From JABSSA01 sp039975755 (GTDB taxonomy: Bacteria > Pseudomonadota > Alphaproteobacteria > Rhodobacterales > Rhodobacteraceae), in NCBI GenBank assembly GCA_039975755.1, contig JBDWGM010000083.1, positions 124,001 to 188,000 of the forward strand: a DNA stretch of 64,000 bases, given 5' to 3'. Below the pieces are notes generated by a model. It searched no databases. It was given only the letters and a program-made list of their open reading frames with translations, and was not told the origin of the DNA. Both the position numbers and the translations under genes were made by a program. Below, piece after piece: positions 9,213 to 16,227 of this stretch (positions are counted from its first letter, which is position 1; every line of letters starts with the position of its first letter).

Positions 9213-9803
9213 GTGATCGAATTTTTCTTTGGCATGGTCGGTGGCTCGCTGATCGAATGGATCGCGGTCGCCTGTGGTTTGACCAATGTGGTTTTGATCA
9301 TTCGTCGATCCATCTGGAACTATCCGTTCGGGTTCGTGATGGTCGTGCTCTACTTTTTCATATTCTGGGAATTCAAACTGTACAGCGACGCCTTCCTGCA
9401 GGTCTACTTCTTCGTCATCCAGTTTTACGGTCTGTGGAATTGGTTGCACGGGCGGGCGTCTGATGGACGTGTGGTGGTGGTTCCCCTGCCCCACAAAGCC
9501 CTGCTGAGCTATCTTGCTGTGACAGCGATTGCATGGATCGCGATCAGTTGGTTGATGGGCACCTATACGGATGCGGCTGCCCCCAGATGGGATGCCGCCG
9601 TCGCGGCTCTCAGTGTGACAGCCCAGTTTTTAATGTCACGCCGCCATTTGGAAAGCTGGATCCTGTGGATCGTCGTAGACATTCTGGCGATTGGACTATT
9701 TTACACACGTGACCTGCAGCCAACTGCGGCTCTCTATGTCGTCTTCTTGGGCTTGGCGATCACTGGCTATGTCCAATGGCGCCGCTCTCAAAGCACCGCT
9801 TAA
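9213..9803 (+). CDS. pnuC: nicotinamide riboside transporter PnuC
   Basis: This is a 196-residue polytopic membrane protein of the PnuC family with about seven membrane segments. Family signs are the WNYPFGFVMVVLYFFIFWEF and VYFFVIQFYGLWNW stretches and the later ESWILWIVVDILAIGLFY. PnuC moves nicotinamide riboside across the inner membrane by facilitated diffusion, with phosphorylation inside trapping it. The start is GTG, with AGGAAG 6-7 nt upstream. The next gene, 5 nt downstream, is a NadR-type kinase/adenylyltransferase, which fits the nicotinamide riboside role rather than thiamine or riboflavin transport. Confidence 0.93.
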   Translation: MIEFFFGMVGGSLIEWIAVACGLTNVVLIIRRSIWNYPFGFVMVVLYFFIFWEFKLYSDAFLQVYFFVIQFYGLWNWLHGRASDGRVVVVPLPHKALLSYLAVTAIAWIAISWLMGTYTDAAAPRWDAAVAALSVTAQFLMSRRHLESWILWIVVDILAIGLFYTRDLQPTAALYVVFLGLAITGYVQWRRSQSTA

Positions 9804-9808
9804 CGCCC

Positions 9809-10798
9809 ATGGTCAAAGGGTTCTTTCTTGGCAAATTCATGCCCCCACACAATGGGCACCTCTATGTGTGCGATGTCGCCCGACGTTTCGTTGATGAATT
9901 AACGGTCCTTGTGTGCAGCCATGATGCGGAACCCATTGATGGCCACCTGCGCGCCCAATGGATGCGCGACTGCTTAGACGGCTGGGGATGTAACCTCATC
10001 CATATGCATCGCGATATTCCACAAGAACCGAAAGATCACCCGGATTTTTGGACCATTTGGAAAACCGCTATCAATGAACTGCACCCGGATCCGATTGATT
10101 ATGTGTTCGGGTCCGAAACCTATGTCCACCAATTGGCACAGGTGCTGAACGCAAAGCCATTTATCGTTGATCAGTCTCGGCAAGTTGTTCCTGTCTCGGG
10201 CACCGCGATCCGCCAGAATGCTGGCCAGAATTGGGACCATATCCCCCCTGCTGTCCGCCCCGCCTTTCAGAAACGCGTGACGCTGATTGGCCCGGAAAGC
10301 ACGGGAAAATCGACCCTGACAGACCTCTTAGGCGCTCATTTCAAGACCAAAACAATCCCCGAGTATGGTCGGGACTATGATGCCATCTTCAAACAAGGGG
10401 CGCATTGGAAGGATCAGGACTTTTTAACAATTGCCAAGGGCCATCGCGCACAAGCCTCAGCCATCGCCGCCCATGCGGGCCCCATCGTGGTCGAAGACAC
10501 CGACGTGCTGCAAACGGTCGTGTGGTCAGAAGCGTTGCTCGGCACGGCCCCGCAGGCGTTGATCGACTGTTTGCAAGCCGCACCCAAACCCGATCTATAT
10601 CTTTTGCTAAGCCCCGAAATGGAATGGAGGGACGATGGGACACGGTACCACCAAAGCATTGAAGATCGGCAATGGTTCCACGCACGTCTGAAACACTGGT
10701 TGGATACAATCGACACCCCATGGCACGACGTCACGGGCACAACTTGGAAAGCCCGCCAAGACTGCGCCACGCAATTGATAACCGCAGCGTTCGGTTGA
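9809..10798 (+). CDS. nadR: bifunctional NMN adenylyltransferase / ribosylnicotinamide kinase (NadR-type, no HTH)
   Basis: The 329-residue protein has two domains. The N-terminal nucleotidyltransferase starts with GKFMPPHNGH (residues 8-17), the (H/T)xGH motif of NMN adenylyltransferases, and continues with a SGTAIRQN motif. The C-terminal kinase has the P-loop GPESTGKST from about residue 161. Together they convert imported nicotinamide riboside to NMN and then NAD. The helix-turn-helix repressor domain that begins enterobacterial NadR is absent, so transcriptional control is not expected. I take the ATG at 9809; another ATG at 9776 would overlap pnuC by 28 nt. Confidence 0.9.
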   Translation: MVKGFFLGKFMPPHNGHLYVCDVARRFVDELTVLVCSHDAEPIDGHLRAQWMRDCLDGWGCNLIHMHRDIPQEPKDHPDFWTIWKTAINELHPDPIDYVFGSETYVHQLAQVLNAKPFIVDQSRQVVPVSGTAIRQNAGQNWDHIPPAVRPAFQKRVTLIGPESTGKSTLTDLLGAHFKTKTIPEYGRDYDAIFKQGAHWKDQDFLTIAKGHRAQASAIAAHAGPIVVEDTDVLQTVVWSEALLGTAPQALIDCLQAAPKPDLYLLLSPEMEWRDDGTRYHQSIEDRQWFHARLKHWLDTIDTPWHDVTGTTWKARQDCATQLITAAFG

Positions 10799-10953
10799 AG
10801 TGCTCACGTAAAGCAAACGTCAAGTCACTCACGCATGGAGCATCTGGACCGCACCTAAACGCACGCTTAGTATTGGGCCGTTGAAATCCGAGGCAACAAT
10901 CAAAGACAACGCCGCAAAAGGCCCGAGCAAGCAAACGGCGGTCACGGAGAGGT

Positions 10954-11649
10954 ATGGACAAGGTAATCTACGCAATTGGTGATGTGCACGGCAGAGACGA
11001 CCTGCTATCCCAACTGCACAACGACATTCGCACGCATCACCAGCAGCTTCACAGCGATCGCGACGCCGAAATGATCTATGTCGGCGACTACATTGATCGC
11101 GGGCCAGACAGTGCCGCAGTCATGGACCGCGCTATGGCGGGCTTTGATGGGTTCGACACGACATGCCTATTGGGCAATCACGAAGCAATGATGCTTGAAT
11201 GCCTAGACACCGACAATCGGCTCGTATGGGACAATTGGCTGTACAACGGCGGCGAGGAAACGCTGCTGTCCTTGGGCGTTTCCCCACGCGTCGACGGCGG
11301 CGACCCGGACGAGCTCGCAGACGCTTTGGGCCCTGATCGCCTCGCATGGCTGAAATCGCTCCCCTTGTATTACGAGGCTGGCCCTTACCTATTTGTCCAC
11401 GCCGGTATTGCGCCAAATGTGCCACTTGAGCTGCAACAGCCCAAAGACCTTCTGTGGATCAGATCACGGTTTCTGGACAGCAACGTTGACCATGGGTGCA
11501 TTGTCGTTCACGGGCACACGCCCTTCGATGAACCTGTCGTGAAACACAACCGAATTGGCATCGACACAGGCGCCGCTTTTGACGGTATATTGACAGCCGT
11601 TGTCCTTGATGGCGACAGCCCCCCAGTGTTTCTTCAGGCGCAGGACTGA
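10954..11649 (+). CDS. PPP-family metallophosphoesterase (serine/threonine phosphatase-like)
   Basis: This 231-residue protein has the full set of PPP metal-site motifs: GDVHG (residues 9-13), GDYIDRGPDS, LLGNHE and a late VHGHTPF. Enzymes of this type (like PrpA or ApaH) hydrolyse phosphoproteins or dinucleoside polyphosphates using two metals in the cytoplasm. Sequence alone does not separate these. GGAGAGG lies just before the ATG. It follows nadR by 155 nt, so co-transcription is possible but not shown. Confidence 0.88.
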   Translation: MDKVIYAIGDVHGRDDLLSQLHNDIRTHHQQLHSDRDAEMIYVGDYIDRGPDSAAVMDRAMAGFDGFDTTCLLGNHEAMMLECLDTDNRLVWDNWLYNGGEETLLSLGVSPRVDGGDPDELADALGPDRLAWLKSLPLYYEAGPYLFVHAGIAPNVPLELQQPKDLLWIRSRFLDSNVDHGCIVVHGHTPFDEPVVKHNRIGIDTGAAFDGILTAVVLDGDSPPVFLQAQD

Positions 11650-11832
11650 ACAAAGCACCCCTTGGCACAGCACATCTGTGTTTTGATAAATGGCCACCCA
11701 ATCCAAGCGCAAAATTGCCTGTTCAGCGATTAAAGGAATTAAAAATCCAACTCTGGGAGTCATCGCCCTACCTTATGCAATAGAATGAAAGCTCTTTCCG
11801 ATGAGCCATGACATTGTCCAAGGAGTAAAAAG

Positions 11833-12413
11833 ATGCACGCTCTGTTACAGGCAACACGCACCAGCCTTGTTTCGGTTTTTTTTTGACATCTGCGGTGAGT
11901 GGTCAAGTCATCGAAGTCGACGGTAAAAAAATCGGCTTTGTCGAAGGTAACGTGACGGATCTGAATGTCGCTCAATCGATGATGGATCCTCTGCGTCTTA
12001 TCGAAGCCTATCTTGTCGATAAGTCAGCCCCCCGTAACGCGCGGGGTGGATATGGGAACCGCACGGACAACCTATTCCAACCAAACGAAGAAATCGTAGG
12101 AGTCGTTTACCTCGCAAATGTTGGGAAACGGGCCGTGGGCACCCCAGAAAACCAAAACGAACTCGAGCTCTACTTTAACATAAAAGACGAAGACGGCCGC
12201 GTGCTGCAACAAGTGCGGCCAGTGCACACCTATCAGAACCGTCCGGAAAAGACCGAACCCGTGGCAGATGATTACTTTGCCGAGCGTTTTACAGTCTCAG
12301 CACGATTGAACGTTTCTGGATCATATGAGCTGGAATTCGTTTTCATTGACCACACCCGGTCGGACGACAAGAAAATTCCCGTATCGGCACCTCTTAGCGT
12401 GATCATAGAATGA
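11833..12413 (+). pseudogene. secreted hypothetical protein, frameshifted at a poly-T tract
   Basis: AAGGAG at 11819-11824 and the ATG at 11833 begin a frame MHALLQATRTSLVSVFF that looks like the start of a signal peptide, but it ends at TGA (11884-11886) directly after nine Ts (11876-11884). The -1 frame from 11883 then continues for 176 codons as LTSAVSGQVIEVDG and so on to 12413. Adding one T would join them into a 193-residue secreted protein with an expected cleavage near TSAVSG. The body contains no family I recognise and no Cys. A sequencing error, a phase-variable homopolymer, or true inactivation are all possible. Internal initiation at the TTG codon 11883 would give a leaderless protein. 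Confidence 0.55.
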
Positions 12414-12429
12414 CCGATTTATTCAGCAC

Positions 12430-12705
12430 GCCATAGGCCGCGTGATCTCACGCGCCACGTTCCCACGCTACACGAGATGACAATCGAACACTCAGCTGGC
12501 CGGTGGCCATCCGATGTTTGTTGTGGGTGCCGGATGGGTACACGCCGACGAGCTGGTCGAAGGCGATCACATCCGCAACGCGGATTTGCACGAGTTGACA
12601 GTGCTGTCCATCGAAGCCGATACTCGCCCGCAAATCGTCCACAATCTGGAGATCGCCAACGCCCACACCTACTTCGCCGGAGAGCTGGAGGCTTGGGGGC
12701 ATAAT
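12430..12705 (+). repeat. HINT cassette repeat, copy A
   Basis: This is the first of four near-identical ~275-281-bp repeats. It begins with a palindrome (GCGTGATCTCACGC core, about 12439-12452) and ends at the codons for GHN, the usual end of a toxin-associated HINT domain. Codons from 12514 read MFVVGAGWVHADEL, then EGDHIRNADLHEL and QIVHNLEIANAHTYFAGE. In the same frame a TGA lies 36 nt before the ATG, so the upstream half of HINT is missing. Copies A and D form one sequence subtype (HELTVLSIEADTRPQ). Confidence 0.9.
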
Positions 12706-12981
12706 CAAAGAAGGATAGGTCGACCAGATCCGAATGCAGTTGGGACGCACAGCACCTTAAAGAGTCTACCGTGTAAAGGAGGAGGCTCAAGGATCATCAG
12801 TGGTACCACCTTAGTGCCGCAAGGCAATCCACGAAACCCCAATCCTTGGAAAGTAGCCGCCAGATATGACTTTGATTCAAATTCGGCAGCTCATTTCGAT
12901 AAAAAAAGCGGCCAAACGGTGCGCGCGCCACACAAAAAAGTAAATGGAGTTACTACTCCTTTAAAGGGCAAAAATGAATGA
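12514..12981 (+). CDS. orphan polymorphic toxin module A: partial HINT domain plus C-terminal toxin tip
   Basis: This encodes 155 residues. Residues 1-64 are the distal half of a HINT autoprocessing domain, ending AWGHN, whose terminal Asn is the expected cleavage point. Residues 65-155 are a unique toxin tip with the segment WKVAARYDFDSNSAAHFD and PHKKVNG near the end. The spaced Tyr-Asp, His-Phe-Asp and Pro-His residues suggest an enzyme, probably an RNase-type tip, but I cannot name the family. The immunity gene overlaps its stop by 8 nt. No start codon, secretion domain or upstream HINT half is attached, so it is probably silent until recombined onto a full-length toxin gene. It could also start at the internal ATG. 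Confidence 0.75.
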   Translation: MFVVGAGWVHADELVEGDHIRNADLHELTVLSIEADTRPQIVHNLEIANAHTYFAGELEAWGHNQRRIGRPDPNAVGTHSTLKSLPCKGGGSRIISGTTLVPQGNPRNPNPWKVAARYDFDSNSAAHFDKKSGQTVRAPHKKVNGVTTPLKGKNE

Positions 12982-13297
12982 AATAGAAATGTTGCAGGAG
13001 TGGTACGAAAAAAACTGTGATGGGGATTGGGAGCACTACTCTTGGGTCAAAATAGAGTGCATTGACAATCCCGGTTGGTGGGTGGAATTAGATACCTCAG
13101 AAACTTTGCAGGCACTCTCAGATTGTAGTTACGTCTTAGAACAAGAAGACGATGATGACGATTGGATTTCTTATGAGGTTAAATCTGCCAAGTTCATTGG
13201 GCATTCGGGCCCCAAGAGACTGGTTGATGTCTTGAAAAAATTCTTTGAACTCTTGGAGGAAAGTGAAAAAAGTGCCGGAATAACCAGTAGTTCGTAG
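12974..13297 (+). CDS. Imm53-like immunity protein (cassette A)
   Basis: This is a 107-residue acidic protein. Its beginning, MLQEWYEKNCDGDWEHYSW, followed by KIECIDNPGWWVELD, matches what I know of immunity protein 53 (Imm53), where a WY..QCDGDWEH motif and a DNPGW motif are typical. It should bind and block the toxin tip of cassette A in the cytoplasm. It overlaps the toxin stop codon by 8 nt, which suggests translational coupling, and AAAGGG lies 5-6 nt before the ATG. Its TAG stop falls at the edge of repeat copy B. The gene is AT-rich compared with the repeat and with flanking genes, a sign of separate origin. Confidence 0.8.
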   Translation: MNEIEMLQEWYEKNCDGDWEHYSWVKIECIDNPGWWVELDTSETLQALSDCSYVLEQEDDDDDWISYEVKSAKFIGHSGPKRLVDVLKKFFELLEESEKSAGITSSS

Positions 13298-13571
13298 CCG
13301 TAGGGTGCGTGATTTCACGCGCCATGTTCCCGCGCCACACGAGATAACAATCGCACACCCAGCTGGCCGGTGGCCATCCGATGTTTGTTGTGGGTGCCGG
13401 ATGGGTACACGCCGACGAGGTGGTCGAAGGCGACCGCATCCGCAATGCAGATTTGCGAGAGCTGGCGGTTCTCTCAGTAGATCTTGATCCGCGCCCGCAA
13501 ATCGTCCACAATCTGCAAATTGCCGGGCCCACACCTACTTTGCCGGAGAGTTTGAGGCTTGGGGGCATAAT
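13297..13571 (+). repeat. HINT cassette repeat, copy B
   Basis: This second copy starts GCCGTAGGGTGCGTGATTTC, including the head palindrome, and ends at the GHN codons. It belongs to the B/C subtype (RELAVLSVDLDPRPQ). A base is missing near 13525 relative to copies A and D (GCCGGGCCCAC in place of a 12-nt GCAGACGCCCAC), which shifts the frame before HTYFAGEFEAWGHN. Confidence 0.9.
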
Positions 13572-13838
13572 GCGAAGAACCAAAAACTGACGCCAAAACT
13601 TCAAAAATTGAAAGGCATTGCAACAAGACTGTTCGCCAAGCAAAAGGGTTGCCTAACTGAAAGCCAGTTTACTCGAATATTCAATTTGGCTGTCAAACTT
13701 GGCGCGAACTCGCAAACTGCTAGAGACGATAGAGGCAAGGACCATTTTTTTGATAAAAAAACAGGTTGTCCAATTAATCATGGGCATTTCTTTGGGTTAG
13801 GTGATCGAAATGGGCATTTACGAGTTGTGCCAAATTGA
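13381..13838 (+). pseudogene. orphan polymorphic toxin module B, frameshifted in HINT
   Basis: Codons from 13381 give MFVVGAGWVHADEVVEGD through HNLQIAG, then a one-base deletion near 13525 moves the HINT end (AHTYFAGEFEAWGHN) into another frame. That new frame stays open through the toxin tip, about 89 residues after GHN, to TGA at 13836-13838. The tip includes LTESQFTRIFNLAVKLGA and ends with HGHFFGLGDRNGHLRVVPN. The His-rich end is compatible with a nuclease, but no family is recognised. Read strictly from the ATG, translation would stop soon after GGIMRRTKN. If the deletion is repaired by recombination with an intact HINT, the tip would be expressed. Confidence 0.65.
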
Positions 13839-13855
13839 GGGAAGAACCTGTCAAT

Positions 13856-14407
13856 ATGTCATTTTGGTCTATCGTTCCGAAACCACAGTTTGAGTTCAGC
13901 TACGATAGAGGTTTTGTGCCGGCTGAACCGTACTACGGAAAATTCTATCGAGGTGCAGGGCGACACGCATTTGGCTATGCGCACTCCCATCCGAAGGGCT
14001 GGTCGTGGCTGACGCAAACGTTTGAATGGAACGGAATCCAAGTGTTCGAAGATATCGAACTTTCAGAGTTAACTGATTTAGCGTACAATTCGAACTATGA
14101 GGAAAAGTGCTTTTTGCGAGAATTCAGCGGAACGGTTCGAGCCGGTGAATTTGGAATTGATGTCATTTCCAATATCGCCGGCTCACTTATTGGGCAGGCC
14201 TTGTATCAACGTATTTTCGATTTCGAAGGGTTGAATGAGAACTGTCTGTTTTGCGAACCAGAACAGGCCAACCTCTTTATAGAACGCTATCTTTATCATG
14301 CTGCAAAGAACGAAATTGAACCTCCTGCCGGCGATTCCAATCCCATCCTGTGCGTTGTTGGCGGAGCTAACCTCCTACCGGAAACACCCGATCAAGAACA
14401 AGCTTAG
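13856..14407 (+). CDS. putative immunity protein for toxin module B
   Basis: This encodes 183 residues beginning MSFWSIVPKPQFEF, with no signal peptide or membrane segment. It is placed directly after a toxin tip in the same way as the other immunity genes in the array, and that position is the evidence for function. No known immunity family was recognised. Two starts are possible: the ATG at 13856, with GAGGGAAG about 11 nt upstream, or a TTG at 13835 that overlaps the toxin stop as TTGA and would add MREEPVN. The second would mirror the GTGA overlap in cassette C. The gene is AT-rich relative to the repeats. Confidence 0.65.
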   Translation: MSFWSIVPKPQFEFSYDRGFVPAEPYYGKFYRGAGRHAFGYAHSHPKGWSWLTQTFEWNGIQVFEDIELSELTDLAYNSNYEEKCFLREFSGTVRAGEFGIDVISNIAGSLIGQALYQRIFDFEGLNENCLFCEPEQANLFIERYLYHAAKNEIEPPAGDSNPILCVVGGANLLPETPDQEQA

Positions 14408-14410
14408 ATT

Positions 14411-14438
14411 AGCCGTAGAGCGCGTGATCTCACGCGCC
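14411..14438. repeat. solitary copy of the cassette-head palindrome
   Basis: AGCCGTAGAGCGCGTGATCT followed by CACGCGCC is the head palindrome of the cassette repeat without the HINT part. Its core GCGCGTGATCTCACGCGC is a perfect 18-bp palindrome. It lies right after immunity gene B and about 113 nt before full copy C. The intervening sequence (14439-14550) shows no gene I can support, so it may be the remains of another cassette. Confidence 0.75.
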
Positions 14439-14550
14439 GCTGTCAACGGCGGCGTAATCTCCGGCCATTGGACAAAATTCGAGTTTGTGTATTTGAGCGT
14501 AAGCGGTCAGCGTTCTACAGAACAATACACAGCAGCCTACGCAACAACCA

Positions 14551-14829
14551 GCAAGCCGTAGGGTGCGTGATTTCACGCGCCATGTTCCCGCGCCACACGA
14601 GATGACAATCGAACACCCAGCTGGCCGGTGGCCATCCGATGTTTGTTGTGGGTGCCGGACGGGTACACGCCGATGAGGTGGTCGAAGGCGACCGCATCCG
14701 CAATGCAGATTTGCGAGAGCTGGCGGTTCTCTCAGTAGATCTTGATCCGCGCCCGCAAATCGTCCACAATCTGGAAATCGCCGGGCCCACACCTACTTTG
14801 CCGGAGAGTTTGAGGCTTGGGGGCATAAC
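14551..14829 (+). repeat. HINT cassette repeat, copy C
   Basis: This third copy starts AGCAAGCCGTAGGGTGCGTG and ends at the GHN codons. It is the same subtype as copy B and carries the same one-base deletion (GCCGGGCCCAC at 14780-14790), so the two share a recent ancestor. Its first bases AGCAAGCC are also found at copies D and E, which marks the left border of the repeated unit. Confidence 0.9.
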
Positions 14830-15048
14830 AAAACTCTTAAAGAGTGGCTTAGACTAGGTTTTGAAGGCTGCTCGTCTCTTCTCACTATAGCAATTGCTGT
14901 TTTTACTGTTGGCACAGATGATCCGGGAAAACCAGCTGGTCGGCGGAGACCTGACCCTACACATACGGAAGCACCCGATAGAAGAATAACACAAAATCAG
15001 CAGTGTGATGGTGGCCGGAAGAACAGTAAGAGGAACAGAACTAAGTGA
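14639..15048 (+). pseudogene. orphan polymorphic toxin module C, frameshifted in HINT
   Basis: From 14639 the frame encodes MFVVGAGRVHADEVVEGD to HNLEIAG; the shared deletion then moves AHTYFAGEFEAWGHN into the frame that continues through the tip to TGA at 15046-15048. The tip is about 72 residues: an N-terminal helix-like KTLKEWLRLGFEGC, a hydrophobic SSLLTIAIAVFTVG, a Pro/Arg/Asp region, and a basic end NQQCDGGRKNSKRNRTK. A Cys-x2-Gly-x-Arg pattern near the C-terminus is also seen in tip D. The immunity gene starts on the GTG that overlaps this stop (GTGA). No known toxin family is recognised. Confidence 0.65.
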
Positions 15049-15650
15049 CCGTATCGACCTTCAGCTTACTCGACTTGGTTGAACCGTCTTTGGTTGGTTT
15101 TGAAAGCTATCACTGGCACGAACCGGTGCTGTGGGCATGCGGAGAGGCCGACCAGGGGAATGAGAAGGCCTATATAGAAATCATTCGGACCGTTAGAAGT
15201 TCCATTGGCGTTCCAGGGATGGAGAAATTTCATGAGATCGTTTTGTCTCAATGTCACTTGGTCGAAGACAAACGAGAGCGGTTTGAGTGTGCGCGCGTTT
15301 GTAAGGATGCTTGTTTTCATCAGCTCGCGTATGAAAACTTAAAACCATTGGCTGATGAAGGGTATTGGCCTGCGCAATACTTGCTCGGTTATTCGATCTT
15401 GTCGCATAAATCGTATGCTAAGTATGATGACGATGGTCACGTTTTACTCAGATCATCCTGCGGAAAGGGGCACCAAGAGGGATTATTTATGAGCCGTGCT
15501 TTTCGTGCCAGAGAAGCGGGATCACCTTGGCGATATTTTCTCTTTTTGAGAGCAGTGGCAACGATACCATTCGTTATGTTTCGAACCAAATGCCTTGGGG
15601 AACCTTTTGAGAAGTCTCAACTAAGCCCGCCCGAAGAAAATGAAACATGA
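15045..15650 (+). CDS. Sel1-like putative immunity protein (cassette C)
   Basis: This 201-residue protein starts with GTG, overlapping the toxin frame's stop as GTGA. The middle (LKPLADEGYWPAQYLLGYSI, then GHVLLRSSCGKGHQEGLFMS) has the helix-pair spacing and Ala/Gly/Tyr pattern of Sel1-like repeats. After it comes GSPWRYFLFLRAVATIPFVM, a Trp/Phe-rich hydrophobic segment that could be a membrane helix. The same order, Sel1-like repeats then a PW-led hydrophobic helix, occurs in the immunity protein of cassette D, so the two are probably distant relatives. The immunity role is inferred from position. Confidence 0.65.
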   Translation: MTVSTFSLLDLVEPSLVGFESYHWHEPVLWACGEADQGNEKAYIEIIRTVRSSIGVPGMEKFHEIVLSQCHLVEDKRERFECARVCKDACFHQLAYENLKPLADEGYWPAQYLLGYSILSHKSYAKYDDDGHVLLRSSCGKGHQEGLFMSRAFRAREAGSPWRYFLFLRAVATIPFVMFRTKCLGEPFEKSQLSPPEENET

Positions 15651-15703
15651 GTGTTTTTGCATAATGTCCAACGGCCCTTTTGCGGACGCGAATTATACAA
15701 CGC

Positions 15704-15984
15704 AGCAAGCCGTAGGGTGCGTGATTTCACGCGCCATGTTCCCGCGCCACACGAGATGACAATCGAACACCCAGCTGGCCGGTGGCCATCCGATGTTTGT
15801 TGTGGGTGCCGGACGGGTACACGCCGACGAGGTGGTCGAAGGCGACCGCATCCGCAACGCGGATTTGCACGAGTTGACAGTGCTGTCCATCGAAGCCGAT
15901 ACTCGACCGCAAATCGTCCACAATCTGGAGATCGCAGACGCCCACACCTACTTCGCCGGAGAGTTTGAGGCGTGGGGGCATAAT
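15704..15984 (+). repeat. HINT cassette repeat, copy D
   Basis: This fourth full copy (281 bp) runs from AGCAAGCCGTAGGGTGCGTG to the GHN codons. The head is nearly identical to copy C, while the HINT codons after the middle (HELTVLSIEADTRPQ, LEIADAHTYFAGE) match copy A. It lacks the deletion of B and C, so its HINT half is open. This mixture suggests recombination among copies. Confidence 0.9.
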
Positions 15985-16227
15985 CGGAAAATACGAGATG
16001 CCATGATAGGTGCATTAATGCAGTTTGGTGCAGTTTGTGGTCCTCTTACTGACGGGCTGCAAAATCCAACAACACCTACCTCGGTCAAATCCGGCAGTGG
16101 TGGTGGACTTTCTATTGGCGGTTCAATAGATCCAAGCACTCCACCAAAAACTCCTGGCCCGAAGCTTGGGCCAGCAGATAGAGATAAGAAAAAGCGGGAG
16201 TGTAGACGTGGTACGCGACGCCGATAA
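15793..16227 (+). CDS. orphan polymorphic toxin module D: partial HINT domain plus short Cys/Arg-rich tip
   Basis: This encodes 144 residues. Residues 1-64 are an intact distal HINT half ending AWGHN. The tip of about 80 residues has a helix-like start (RKIRDAMIGALMQFGAVCG), a Ser/Gly/Pro/Thr-rich middle, and a basic end DKKKRECRRGTRRR. The layout (hydrophobic helix, Pro-rich linker, Cys-x2-Gly-x-Arg and a basic tail) resembles tip C though the sequences differ. No known toxin family is recognised. As in copy A, an in-frame TGA lies upstream of the ATG, so it is an orphan module. The immunity gene overlaps its end by 20 nt. Confidence 0.7.
   Translation: MFVVGAGRVHADEVVEGDRIRNADLHELTVLSIEADTRPQIVHNLEIADAHTYFAGEFEAWGHNRKIRDAMIGALMQFGAVCGPLTDGLQNPTTPTSVKSGSGGGLSIGGSIDPSTPPKTPGPKLGPADRDKKKRECRRGTRRR

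Noticed and set aside
12477..12704. Alternative frame through HINT copy A (MTIEHSAGRW...), and the matching frames in copies B-D
   Set aside because: The translated product is Arg/Cys-rich and unlike HINT, while the frame from 12514 gives the conserved HINT end AHTYFAGE..GHN.
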